Part shown: piece by piece, positions 33,290 to 40,808 of the stretch | Numbering within the stretch: the stretch's first letter is position 1 | How the letters are laid out: the number at the start of each line of letters is the position of its first letter | Assembly: GCF_001043955.1 (NCBI RefSeq) | Contig: NZ_LABZ01000007.1 | Coordinates: 1 to 40,808 of the forward strand | DNA length: 40,808 nucleotides | Direction: 5' to 3' | From: Methylobacterium tarhaniae | Lineage (GTDB): Bacteria; Pseudomonadota; Alphaproteobacteria; Rhizobiales; Beijerinckiaceae | Notes under the pieces: model-generated | Told to the model about the DNA's origin: nothing | Databases searched by the model: none | What the model saw: only the letters and a program-made list of their open reading frames with translations | Translations under genes and position numbers: made by a program

Positions 33290-35503
33290 ATGAAGTTTGC
33301 CACTCCCGCGGGAGAGAACCCGATCGATCGACTGACCGTGGTCGGCCAGCCGCTGCGGCGGATCGACGGCGCGCGGAAGGTGTCCGGGACCGCGCCCTAT
33401 GCCTATGAGCGGCACGACGCGGTGACCGACCCGGCCTATGGCTGGATCGTCGGAGCGACGATCGCGCGAGGTCGGGTCAAGCGGATCGACGTCGCCGCCG
33501 CCCTGCGCGCGCCGGGCGTCCTCGCAGCGTTGACGACGCTGGATTTCGGCGCTTTCAAGCCCGGCTTCCGAACCACGCTTCACCTCTTCGGCGGGGCCGA
33601 GATCCGGCACTACCATCAGGCGATCGCGCTCGTCGTCGCGGAAACCTTCGAGCAGGCGCGCGCGGCAGCCCATCTCATCTCGGCCGAGTACGAGAGCGCA
33701 TCGCCGCGCTGCGATCTCGCGCGCGAAGCGTCCAATGCCGAGCCGACCGCGGATCGCGACGGCCCGGATTACCCGGTCGTCGATCGGATCGGCGACTTCG
33801 AGGCCGCCTTCGCCGCTGCCCCTGTGACGCTTGACGAACGGTATACGACGCCCGATCACACGCATGCGATGATGGAACCACACGCGACGACGGCGGCGTG
33901 GCAGGGCGACAAGCTGACGATCTGGACCTCGGCTCAGGTCGTTTCGTGGCACCGCGACAGTCTCGCCGCGGCGCTCGGGATCGCGAAGGAGAACCTGCGC
34001 GTCGAAGCGCCCTTCATCGGCGGCGGGTTCGGGGCGAAGCTTCTCATGCGCGCCGACGCCCTCCTGGCCTCGCTCGGCGCGAGGGTGACGCGACGCCCGG
34101 TGAAGCTCACGCTGCAGCGGCCGCTCATTGCGAATGGCGGGACCCGGCGCGCGGGAACGATCCAACGCATCCGCCTCGGCGCGACGCGTGACGGCCGCCT
34201 CACGGCGATCGGGCACCACAGCCTCAACGGCAATCTCGAAGGCGCTTTCGCCGAGGCCGCCATCGCCCCGACCCGCCTCATGTACGGTGCGCCGAATCGC
34301 GACCTGTCCATGACGCTCGCGACCCTCGATCTTGCGGAGGGCAACGACATGCGGGCGCCGGGCGAGGCACCCGGGCTGATGGCGTTCGAGATCGCCATGG
34401 ACGAGCTTGCCGAGAAGCTCGGCATCGATCCGGTCGAGCTTCGGATCCGAAACGACACCCAGGTCGATCCTCGATCACCCCGACGCCGCTTCTCCGGCCG
34501 TCATCTGGTGGAATGTCTCCAAGTCGGAGCAGAGCGCTTCGGCTGGAGCCGCCGTCATCCGGCGCCCGGCTCGATGCGCGACGGCCGCTGGCTGATCGGC
34601 ATGGGCATGGCAGCGGGTTTCCGCCTCAACCTCCTGGTCCCATCGGGCGCCCGCATTCGCCTGGAGCGGGATGGACGGCTCACGGTCGAGACGGACATGA
34701 CCGATATCGGGACCGGCACCTACACGATCCTGGCCCAGACCGCGGCGGAAATGATGGGGGTGCCGGCGGACCGCGTGACGGTGCGCCTGGGGGATTCGTC
34801 CTTCCCGCAATCCGCCGGCTCAGGTGGTCAGTTCGGCGCCAACAACGCCACCTCGGGACTCTACGCGGCATGCCTGACGCTGCGCGACGCCGTGTCGGCG
34901 CGGCTCGGCCTTGACCCCGGGACGGCGGAATTCGCGGGTGGTGACGTTATCTCGGGCGATCGCCGCGTTCCCCTCGCGCAGGCCGCCGAAGGCGGGGCTC
35001 TCGTTGGAGACGATCAGATCACCTACGGCGATCTCGACAAGGAGTTCGTGCAGGCGACCTTCGGATCGCAGTTTGCGGAGATCGCCGTGGATCAATTCAC
35101 CGGCGAGATGCGCGTTCGTCGAATGCTCGCCGTCATCGATGCTGGGCGCGTTCTCAACCCGTTGACTGCGCGCAGCCAAGCGATCGGCGCCATGACGATG
35201 GGGGTCGGGTCTGCCCTCATGGAAGCGCTTGCGGTCGACAAGCGATACGGCTTCTTCGTCAATCATGACCTCGGGGGCTACGAGGTGCCGGTCCATGCCG
35301 ATATTCCGCGCCAGGACGTCGTCTTCCTCGACCATCCGGACCCGGTCTCCTCGCCCATGAAGGCAAAGGGCATCGGCGAGATCGGACTCTGTGGCGTTGC
35401 GGCAGCAATCGCCAATGCCGTCTACAACGCCACCGGCATCCGCGTGCGGGACTATCCGATCACTCTTGACAAGCTCCTCGACAAGATGCCTCGTGCTGCA
35501 TGA
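33290..35503 (+). CDS. paoC: Aldehyde oxidoreductase, molybdenum-cofactor subunit
   Basis: This 737-residue subunit carries the molybdopterin site. Motifs include FIGGGFGAKL (cofactor binding), GQFGANNATSG, and AKGIGEIGLCG, with the catalytic Glu at residue 697. The family usually binds molybdopterin cytosine dinucleotide. E. coli PaoC oxidises a broad range of aromatic and aliphatic aldehydes; the same class is likely here. ATG 33290 is four bases after the paoB stop. E. coli also has a paoD gene for cofactor insertion; I find no XdhC/PaoD-like gene in the window. There is no signal peptide here, so export would rely on PaoA's Tat signal. Confidence 0.93.
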   Translation: MKFATPAGENPIDRLTVVGQPLRRIDGARKVSGTAPYAYERHDAVTDPAYGWIVGATIARGRVKRIDVAAALRAPGVLAALTTLDFGAFKPGFRTTLHLFGGAEIRHYHQAIALVVAETFEQARAAAHLISAEYESASPRCDLAREASNAEPTADRDGPDYPVVDRIGDFEAAFAAAPVTLDERYTTPDHTHAMMEPHATTAAWQGDKLTIWTSAQVVSWHRDSLAAALGIAKENLRVEAPFIGGGFGAKLLMRADALLASLGARVTRRPVKLTLQRPLIANGGTRRAGTIQRIRLGATRDGRLTAIGHHSLNGNLEGAFAEAAIAPTRLMYGAPNRDLSMTLATLDLAEGNDMRAPGEAPGLMAFEIAMDELAEKLGIDPVELRIRNDTQVDPRSPRRRFSGRHLVECLQVGAERFGWSRRHPAPGSMRDGRWLIGMGMAAGFRLNLLVPSGARIRLERDGRLTVETDMTDIGTGTYTILAQTAAEMMGVPADRVTVRLGDSSFPQSAGSGGQFGANNATSGLYAACLTLRDAVSARLGLDPGTAEFAGGDVISGDRRVPLAQAAEGGALVGDDQITYGDLDKEFVQATFGSQFAEIAVDQFTGEMRVRRMLAVIDAGRVLNPLTARSQAIGAMTMGVGSALMEALAVDKRYGFFVNHDLGGYEVPVHADIPRQDVVFLDHPDPVSSPMKAKGIGEIGLCGVAAAIANAVYNATGIRVRDYPITLDKLLDKMPRAA

Positions 35504-35545
35504 TGTCTTGCGTCCGACGACCGCATGAATGCTCTGGGGGCGGTG

Positions 35546-35761
35546 ATGCACCTTGTTTTTCATGTCGGCCTGCTTGCGTTTCTTGTTTGTCTGATGTCTC
35601 TATCTAGCGATAGCAGCAACGCGCAAGCAGATTACCGTCTAAGCTGCAAGCCTCCCCTGAAGTTTATGGCCGGCGCCTGCGTGGCGGCTTGCTATCCGGG
35701 GTACGAGGATCAGGGCCGTTGGTGCGAGTTACGACGTGGCGGGGGGAGCGGCGGAGGCTGA
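35546..35761 (+). CDS. Small Cys-rich secreted protein
   Basis: I do not recognise a family name. The 71-residue product from ATG 35546 has a signal peptide (VFHVGLLAFLVCLMSLSSDS, ending near NAQA) and a mature part of about 45 residues with four Cys: LSCKPP, GACVAACYPG and RWCELRR. The tail is Gly-rich (GGGSGGG). The four Cys suggest two disulphides in the periplasm. It starts 42 bases after paoC and so may be co-transcribed with the exported aldehyde oxidoreductase; a role as partner is inference. Codon use here is clearly less GC-rich than in paoC. Confidence 0.6.
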   Translation: MHLVFHVGLLAFLVCLMSLSSDSSNAQADYRLSCKPPLKFMAGACVAACYPGYEDQGRWCELRRGGGSGGG

Positions 35762-36057
35762 TCGCATGCGGCTGATGCGCGACACGAGAGACATTCGCAT
35801 GAACCAGTGCCGGAGGGGTGAGCAAGACACTGGATCCGCTCCTCTGCACCAGGCTCGGCTTCAGAGCAGTTCCGCCCGGCGGCATGTTGCGGGACATTTC
35901 GAGGCGGGCGCCCATGGACTCCAGCGCGCAATGCCGAACATGCTGAACGCGGCTCCGGCAATGCCGTCGGCGAGATCCATCCCTCGGGAGTTCTCGTCGA
36001 GGGCAACCGTCAAGGGCGCGCCGGCAACGCCGGACTCTGGTGAACCCTTGATGATGG
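35762..36057. other. Intergenic region between small secreted gene and AraC gene
   Basis: I see nothing gene-like in these 296 bases between convergent genes, and no terminator hairpin that I can support. The octamer AACCCTTG occurs twice close together near the 3' end (36043-36068), just across the AraC stop. Confidence 0.4.
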
Positions 36058-36942
36058 TTAACCCTTGCGACGCAGCTCGCGATACTGACCGGGGGTGAGG
36101 CCAGTCGCTTTGCGGAATGCGCGCGTGAAGTTATTCTGCGATCCGAACCCGGTCCCGAGAGCGATGTCGACGAGCGAACGGCGACCGAGCGTGATCTGCT
36201 CCTGGGCCGCCTCGATGCGCTTGAGAGTCACGTAACGGTGAGGCGGCAGGCCTGTGGCATCGCGAAACAATCGAGAGAAATGATACGCGCTGAGGCGAGC
36301 TTCTTCTGCTAGGCGATCCAAGGTGAGCTCATCTCCGAGATGGGCGTCGATGTACTCCAAGACACGCTTTAGCCGGGCACGCCCAAGCGCCGGTGCTTGT
36401 GCGGAACGTGTCCTCCGGTCGGCCGTGTAACTCGCAAGAAGGCGCGCCACCAGCGCCACCCGCATACCGTCAGCGAACAGTCGGTCGGCTGGTCCGAGTT
36501 CCTCGTCCAACAGCTTGGCGAGCGATGTCCCGATAAGATTGAGCTTCGGATCGACGAAACCGCCGACATAAGCGAGTTCGGTACAACCCGGATTCAAACC
36601 ATAATCCTCGAGCGCCCGTTCTCCCAGGAGTTTCTGCGGCAGGTAGATGTGGAGAGTTGAAATCGGTTCCGACAAGACAATCTCGCGCTCGACCGTGCCG
36701 ATCGGGCACACCCAAGCGACGCCAGGTCGAGCGAGCGACTGTTGCTTGTTACCATTGCCTGTGCGCTGGACGGCAGAGCGGCCAGCAATCGTCATGACGA
36801 TCTCTGTACATTCCAAGGTCAGGTCGGACTGCGAACCAGCTTGTATGGTGCGACGCTCGATTCGCATGTCGGGCCATTCGGCCAAGCCTGCGAGCCTCAC
36901 ACTCCCGGCGTATTTTCGATCTCCGTGAACATTGAGCGACAT
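36058..36942 (-). CDS. AraC-family transcriptional regulator (copy 2)
   Basis: This 294-residue regulator belongs to the same subfamily as the one at 28356-29234. The effector domain covers the first 170 residues. The DNA-binding part has RLKRVLEYIDAHLGDELTLD, ARLSAYHFSRLFRDATG (first HTH), DIALGTGFGSQNNFTRAFRK (second HTH) and TGLTPGQYRELRRKG. It is convergent with the small secreted gene after paoABC. The two regulators bracket the aldo/keto reductase and paoABC genes, so it may control paoABC (inference). The frame begins at ATG 36942 and the sequence is complete. The gene is less GC-rich than its neighbours. Confidence 0.92.
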   Translation of the reverse strand: MSLNVHGDRKYAGSVRLAGLAEWPDMRIERRTIQAGSQSDLTLECTEIVMTIAGRSAVQRTGNGNKQQSLARPGVAWVCPIGTVEREIVLSEPISTLHIYLPQKLLGERALEDYGLNPGCTELAYVGGFVDPKLNLIGTSLAKLLDEELGPADRLFADGMRVALVARLLASYTADRRTRSAQAPALGRARLKRVLEYIDAHLGDELTLDRLAEEARLSAYHFSRLFRDATGLPPHRYVTLKRIEAAQEQITLGRRSLVDIALGTGFGSQNNFTRAFRKATGLTPGQYRELRRKG

Positions 36943-37398
36943 CGGCGAACCTCAAGCTGGTGCAGGGCTCAAAGGTTAGAAGCGATTGTACGCCGATGGC
37001 CGATCAGATTATCTACCATTGGGTGAGGCACCACCGCCGGAAAGCCGATCACCGCCGCATCAATGGCAGCCGTTCAACGCCGATGGACGCGCCTCGTTCC
37101 GCCGTGGATACCGTATCTGCCAGTAAGGCCCCGATGCTGTCCGATCCGGCGCAGTGCCGCCCCCCAGGCAGCACTGAATGATTGAACGCCATCTATCTTC
37201 GATGACCAGTCTCGGAACAGGAGATCGCCTCGCACGCGCCGTCCGAAAGCCCGAGCCCGAGGTTCTGACGTACGACGTTGTCCTCGGTGTTCAGCGACGT
37301 GGTAGCCGGCGGCGTCGAAGACGGCGCCGAGGCGGATCGCGGCCCGGGTCATCGCCCACTCGAAATCCCGGGCCGGCGCCGCCCGCCGCGCATCGGTC
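36943..37398. other. Gap with possible broken gene downstream of the ABC permease
   Basis: No intact gene lies in these 456 bases. On the minus strand, just past the permease stop, a frame reads MTRAAIRLGAVFDAAGYHVA (37352 downward), and another frame a little further reads SLNTEDNVVRQNLGLGLSDG. Together they look like one frameshifted coding remnant, but I cannot name a family. The AraC promoter is presumably near 36943-37050. Confidence 0.35.
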
Positions 37399-38271
37399 CT
37401 ATCGGACTTGCCCCCAGCGCCGCACCGTCACCCGCTCCAGGCTCGCGAACACCACCGTCTCGACCACGAGGCCGATGGCGATGACGAGGAGCAGGCCGGC
37501 AAAGACCCGGTCGGTGTAGAGTTCGTTGCGGTTCTGGAAGATGTACCAGCCGAGGCCGCCCCGGCCCGAGGAGGCGCCGAAGACCAGTTCCGCCGCGATC
37601 AGGGTGCGCCAGGCGAAGGCCCAGCCGATCTTGAGGCCCGACAGGATCGCCGGCAACGCCGCCGGGACCAGGATCTGGCCGACATAACGAAGCCCTTCGA
37701 GTCCGTAGTTGCGCCCGGTCATCCGCAGCGGATCCGGCACACCCTGGAAACCCGCATAGGTGTTGAGCGCCAGCGGCCACAGCACGGCATGGACCAGCAC
37801 GAAGATCAGGCTGCCCTGGCCGAGGCCGAACCACAGCAGCGCCAGCGGCAGGAGCGCGATCGCCGGCAGCGGATTGAACATCGCGGTCAGCGTCGAGAGC
37901 AGGTCGCGGCCGAATTGCGTCGAGACCGCCAGCGAGGTCAGCCCGAAGGCGAGGACGACACCCACGGCGTAGCCCTGCACCAGCACCGTCAGCGAGATCC
38001 GGGTCCGTTCCAGGATCTCGCCGCTGGCGAGCCCGTCGACGAGGGCCGAGAGGGTGGCGCCGAAGGTCGGCAGCAGGAGGTCGTTGTCCTGCCAGCGCGC
38101 CAGCCCCTCCCAGAGGAGGGCGAGCGCGACGAGGATCAGGCCGCGGCGCAGCCAGCCCTGCTGCCACAGGCGGGTCGGCAGCGGCAGGGCGCGGGCGACC
38201 GGCGCCTCGACGAAGGGCGGCAGGACCCGGTCGTATTCCGGGCGGATCGGCGGCGAGAGGGCGGGGCTCAT
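37399..38271 (-). CDS. NitT/TauT-type ABC transporter permease
   Basis: This is a 290-residue inner-membrane permease of the SsuC/TauC/NrtB kind. About six spans are visible, starting at RGLILVALALLWEGLARW. The ATPase-contacting EAA-like loop is seen in GYNYG-type context as RNYGLEGLRYVGQILVPAALP at about residues 183-203. The substrate of such systems is usually a sulfonate, nitrate or taurine, or a pyrimidine precursor; here it is unknown. ATG 38271 overlaps the ATPase gene's stop (ATGA), so the two are coupled. The N-terminal 40 residues are a polar, cytoplasmic extension. It is the last gene of the importer operon. Confidence 0.91.
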   Translation of the reverse strand: MSPALSPPIRPEYDRVLPPFVEAPVARALPLPTRLWQQGWLRRGLILVALALLWEGLARWQDNDLLLPTFGATLSALVDGLASGEILERTRISLTVLVQGYAVGVVLAFGLTSLAVSTQFGRDLLSTLTAMFNPLPAIALLPLALLWFGLGQGSLIFVLVHAVLWPLALNTYAGFQGVPDPLRMTGRNYGLEGLRYVGQILVPAALPAILSGLKIGWAFAWRTLIAAELVFGASSGRGGLGWYIFQNRNELYTDRVFAGLLLVIAIGLVVETVVFASLERVTVRRWGQVR

Positions 38272-39128
38272 CGTGCGGTCTCGGGCGAGGGCTCGAACAG
38301 CCGGTCGTGCAGGCGCTGCACCGCAGCCTGGAAGCTGCGGCTGCCGAGGCTCGACAGGTCGTATTCGTGGCAATTGTACTCGCCGCGCACCCGGCCCGGA
38401 TGGGGCGAGAGCAGGGCGACCCGGCTGCCGACCACCAGCGCCTCCTCGATCGAGTGGGTGACGAAGAGGAGCGTCATGCGGGCCTCGTCCCAGAGCGCCA
38501 GCAGCTCCTCCTGCATCTTGCGGCGGGTGAGCGCGTCGAGGGCGGCGAAGGGCTCGTCCATCAGCAGCACCTTCGGCTGCATCGCCAGCGCCCGGGCGAT
38601 GGCGACGCGCTGCTTCATGCCGCCGGAGAGCTGGTGCGGGTAGCTGGTGGCGAAGGCCGTGAGCCCGACCTTGTCGATGGTGGCGCGGGCCCGCTCCAGC
38701 GCCTCGGCGTGCCTAAGCCCGCGGGCGGCGCGCAAGGGGAAGGCGACGTTCTCGACCACCGTCTTCCAGGGCGGCAGCTGGTCGAATTCCTGGAACACCA
38801 CGATCCGGTCGGGGCCGGGCTTGCGCACCGGCACGCCGCCGAGCGTGATCTCGCCCTCGACCGGGGCGATGAAGCCGGCCACGGCCTTCAGCAGGGTGGA
38901 CTTGCCGCAGCCCGACGGCCCGAGCAGCACGAAGCGGTCGGCTTCGTAGACGTCGAGGTCGATCCGGTGGGCCGCCCGCACCACGCGGCCCGGCGTACGG
39001 TACTCGAGCGACACGCCGGCGATGCGCAGGAGCGGGTCGGGCAAGGGGCGCAGCATCTCGCGCGGCGCCGCGGGCGGCTGGGGCGCGCGCACGGCTACGG
39101 CCGAGTCGCGTTCGATCACCAGCGTCAT
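38268..39128 (-). CDS. NitT/TauT-type ABC transporter ATP-binding protein
   Basis: This is a 286-residue ATPase of the SsuB/TauB type. Walker A is GPSGCGKST at residues 70-78, the Q-loop Gln is Gln113, the signature LSGGM lies at 167-171, Walker B is LLMDEP at 188-193, and the switch His is His225. An N-terminal extension of about 30 residues precedes the ABC domain. The C-terminal helical segment is short, and there is no regulatory domain. It lies between the binding-protein and permease genes, overlapping the latter. It acts on the cytoplasmic face and powers import. Confidence 0.95.
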   Translation of the reverse strand: MTLVIERDSAVAVRAPQPPAAPREMLRPLPDPLLRIAGVSLEYRTPGRVVRAAHRIDLDVYEADRFVLLGPSGCGKSTLLKAVAGFIAPVEGEITLGGVPVRKPGPDRIVVFQEFDQLPPWKTVVENVAFPLRAARGLRHAEALERARATIDKVGLTAFATSYPHQLSGGMKQRVAIARALAMQPKVLLMDEPFAALDALTRRKMQEELLALWDEARMTLLFVTHSIEEALVVGSRVALLSPHPGRVRGEYNCHEYDLSSLGSRSFQAAVQRLHDRLFEPSPETAR

Positions 39129-39141
39129 CGGTGCCGCCCCC

Positions 39142-40176
39142 TCAGCTGCCCGCCGCCACGCGCGGGTTGACGAAGAAGTAGTCGCTCAGGGATTTCGGCT
39201 CGTTCTTGAGCGCCCCGACCCGGTGCATGAACTGGCCGAGGCCGAGCGTGTTCTGCGGCTCGACCTTGAAGGAGACCTCGGGATTCTTGATCACCTTGAG
39301 CAGCAGGGCGCGGTCGACGCGGCTGTTATTCGCCTTGAGGTAGATGTCGGCGGCCTGCTCCGGGTTCGCAGCGATGAAGCGCGCCGCCTCGTCGAGGGCG
39401 TCGACGAAGGCCTGGTAGGTCTTCGGGCTGGTTTGGTAGAATTTTTCCGTCGCGTAGAGCACGGTCGAGGAGGCCGGCCCGCCCTGGACGTCGTAGGAGC
39501 TGAGGATCACCCGGGCACTCGGGTTCTCGGCCAGTTCCTGCTCCTGGAACGGCGGAACGCCGAAATGCGCCGTGATCTCGGTGCCGCCCTTGATGATCGC
39601 GGCCGCCGCCTCGGGGTGGGGGACCGCCACGCTGTTGCGGTCGAGGCGGGCGAAGTCCTTGTCGCCCCACAGCTTGGCCGAGGCCCATTGCAGGATGCGC
39701 GACTGCACCGAGACGCCGACCGCCGGCAGGGCGATGCGGTCCTTGTCGGTGAGGTCGGCGATCGACTTCACGTCGGGGCGGTTGCTGACGAGGTAGTACG
39801 GGAAGTTGCCGAGGGAGGCGACGCCACGGACGTTCTGGCGGCCGCGGGTGCGGTCCCACAGGGTGAAGAGCGGGCCGATGCCGGCGCTGCCGATATCGAC
39901 GCTGCCGGACAGGAGCGCGTCGTTGACCGCCGAGCCGCCGGAGAGCTGCAGGTACTCGACCTTGATGTCGAGGCCGGCCTGCTTGCCGTGCTTCTCGATC
40001 AGCTTCTGGTCCTCGGCGACGTTGAGGAGCAGGTAGACGACGCCGAACTGCTTGGCGATCCGCAATTGCCCCTCGGCGGCATCGGCGCGGCCGACGGGCA
40101 GGGCCGCCATCAGCGCGAGGCCTCCGAGCAGGGCAGTGGCCTGACGGCGCAGGAGACGGGCGCTCTTCTTGATCAT
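39142..40176 (-). CDS. ABC transporter substrate-binding protein (NMT1/SsuA-like)
   Basis: This is a 344-residue periplasmic binding protein with a signal peptide (MIKKSARLLRRQATALLGGL, cut near GRADA-AEG). The mature part starts QLRIAKQFGVVYLLLNVAED, followed by SVDIGSAGIGPLFTLWDRT, the usual SsuA/NMT1 arrangement. Later segments such as GTEITAHFGVPPFQ and DALDEAARFIAANPEQAADIYL are typical of sulfonate, taurine or nitrate binders; no ligand is assigned. I start at ATG 40176, 7 bases after GAGAG; ATG 40182 would add two residues. The ATPase gene begins 13 bases after its stop. It is probably the first gene of the importer operon. Confidence 0.9.
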   Translation of the reverse strand: MIKKSARLLRRQATALLGGLALMAALPVGRADAAEGQLRIAKQFGVVYLLLNVAEDQKLIEKHGKQAGLDIKVEYLQLSGGSAVNDALLSGSVDIGSAGIGPLFTLWDRTRGRQNVRGVASLGNFPYYLVSNRPDVKSIADLTDKDRIALPAVGVSVQSRILQWASAKLWGDKDFARLDRNSVAVPHPEAAAAIIKGGTEITAHFGVPPFQEQELAENPSARVILSSYDVQGGPASSTVLYATEKFYQTSPKTYQAFVDALDEAARFIAANPEQAADIYLKANNSRVDRALLLKVIKNPEVSFKVEPQNTLGLGQFMHRVGALKNEPKSLSDYFFVNPRVAAGS

Positions 40177-40182
40177 CACCAT

Positions 40183-40372
40183 ACTCTCGCGGTTGTCCGG
40201 GCACCTGGATACGGTCATCCGGCACCGGATATCTGTCCTTCTCCACCAGCATCGTCAACCGGAAGCTTGTTTCGATTGATGATCTATACGGAGATCGATT
40301 TTATCTTGAAATCATTCGTTCCAAGAACATTATTTTTATTGACGAAGCCCTTCGGCCGGCCGCCGGCACCGC
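40183..40372 (-). promoter_or_regulatory. AT-rich promoter region of the importer operon, with dyad
   Basis: This 190-base stretch is much more AT-rich than its surroundings. It holds an inverted repeat TCTTG (40304-40308) / CAAGA (40322-40326), extended to TCTTGAAA / TTCCAAGA with one mismatch, as in many LysR- or other dimer-bound operators. A minus-strand CTTGGA about 16 bases from TAAAAT is a possible promoter. The function is inferred. Confidence 0.4.
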
Positions 40373-40808
40373 TCACGCGGACGCGGCCCTCCGGCGTAGC
40401 CCCGGCAGGCGCTCGACCTCCGCGGCGACGAGGGCGGCGACCTCGACGGCCTGACCACGGATGTCCGGCACCGCGACGCATTCCCACAGCGTGCCGCGCA
40501 GGAGCGGGCCCAGCGTCCAGAGCCGGCCCGCCCGCCCGGCGCGCAGGCGGTAATCGTCGCCGGCCGCGAGGCCGAGCCCGAACGCGTCCGGCCGCGCGAG
40601 GCCGCGCCCGGTGAGGCGGCGCAGCAGAGGGTCCCCGGTCTCGTCGATGCGACCGATCCCGGTGGCGTCGACGATGCCCTGCACCGTCAGTGTCTCGTCC
40701 GCCGTGCCGCCCCGCGGCCGGATCGTCACCACGGCCTCGCCGGGCTCGTCCGCGATGGCGAGGATATGCCCGGCCCGCAGGTCCAGGCTGCCGGCCGCGA
40801 TCTCGGCC
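40373..40808 (-). CDS. FAD/NAD(P)-binding protein, C-terminal part (5' end outside window)
   Basis: Only the last 144 codons are present; the frame is open to the right edge. The sequence includes IVDATGIGRIDETGDPLL, then LARPDAFGLGLAAGDDYRL, LWTLGPLLRGTLWECVAVPD and IRGQAVEVAALVA. This matches the C-terminus of YdhS-like FAD/NAD(P)-binding proteins (related to lysine/ornithine N-hydroxylases and uncharacterised flavoproteins). The substrate is unknown. It is transcribed in the same direction as the ABC importer and ends about 190 bases before it. Confidence 0.8.
   Translation of the reverse strand, partial: AEIAAGSLDLRAGHILAIADEPGEAVVTIRPRGGTADETLTVQGIVDATGIGRIDETGDPLLRRLTGRGLARPDAFGLGLAAGDDYRLRAGRAGRLWTLGPLLRGTLWECVAVPDIRGQAVEVAALVAAEVERLPGLRRRAASA

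Noticed and set aside
1..40808. CRISPR array, tRNA genes, complete insertion sequences, rRNA
   Set aside because: None was seen: no regularly spaced repeats, no cloverleaf with a GGTTCRA loop, and no transposase with terminal repeats.

Overview
The window looks like the chromosome of a GC-rich alphaproteobacterium of the order Hyphomicrobiales, most like Methylobacterium. The signs are very high GC, an SRP RNA gene just upstream of dnaX, an IalB-family secreted protein, a Porin_2-type outer-membrane barrel, and a DUF1127 protein divergent from a LysR regulator. The genus is inferred from gene content; no database search was possible.

Positions 1-13000 are mostly ordinary core or housekeeping genes: dnaX (partial) and the SRP RNA, an exported alpha/beta hydrolase, a NUDIX hydrolase, an M20 peptidase, a ZapE/AFG1-type ATPase, a GNAT acetyltransferase, an APH-like phosphotransferase, an IalB-family protein, rlmN with a membrane protein, a LysE-type exporter and a porin. 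Several stem-loops lie between them. Around 10403-10510 there is an extragenic palindromic repeat.

Positions 13000-17200 hold the LysR/DUF1127 pair, a zinc alcohol dehydrogenase, a TerB-like protein and a beta-hydroxyacid dehydrogenase. Positions 17549-23943 form a minus-strand operon for homogentisate catabolism: an MBL-fold hydrolase, a large flavin hydroxylase, a tiny DUF2783 protein, hmgA, a fumarylacetoacetase gene and maiA. Four of these junctions are tight or translationally coupled. The large flavoprotein plus small partner resembles the two-component 3-hydroxyphenylacetate hydroxylase MhaAB of Pseudomonas putida, so the operon may make homogentisate from a hydroxyphenylacetate as well as cleave it. 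The upstream promoter carries two near-identical MarR-type palindromes, but the adjacent marR gene looks damaged.

Positions 24000-37400 look like a variable region. They contain gene remnants (marR, the 3' end of umuC, an MFS tail), a second TerB paralogue, an SRAP protein, a DMT exporter, two related AraC regulators, an aldo/keto reductase with an SRPBCC protein, and a Tat-exported molybdenum aldehyde oxidoreductase of the PaoABC type followed by a small Cys-rich secreted protein. Positions 37399-40808 carry a NitT/TauT-type ABC importer and the 3' end of an FAD/NAD(P)-binding protein gene.

The most promising points are the MhaAB-like pair with its variant MBL enzyme and intact operators beside a broken regulator, and the secreted Cys-rich protein attached to the paoABC cluster.
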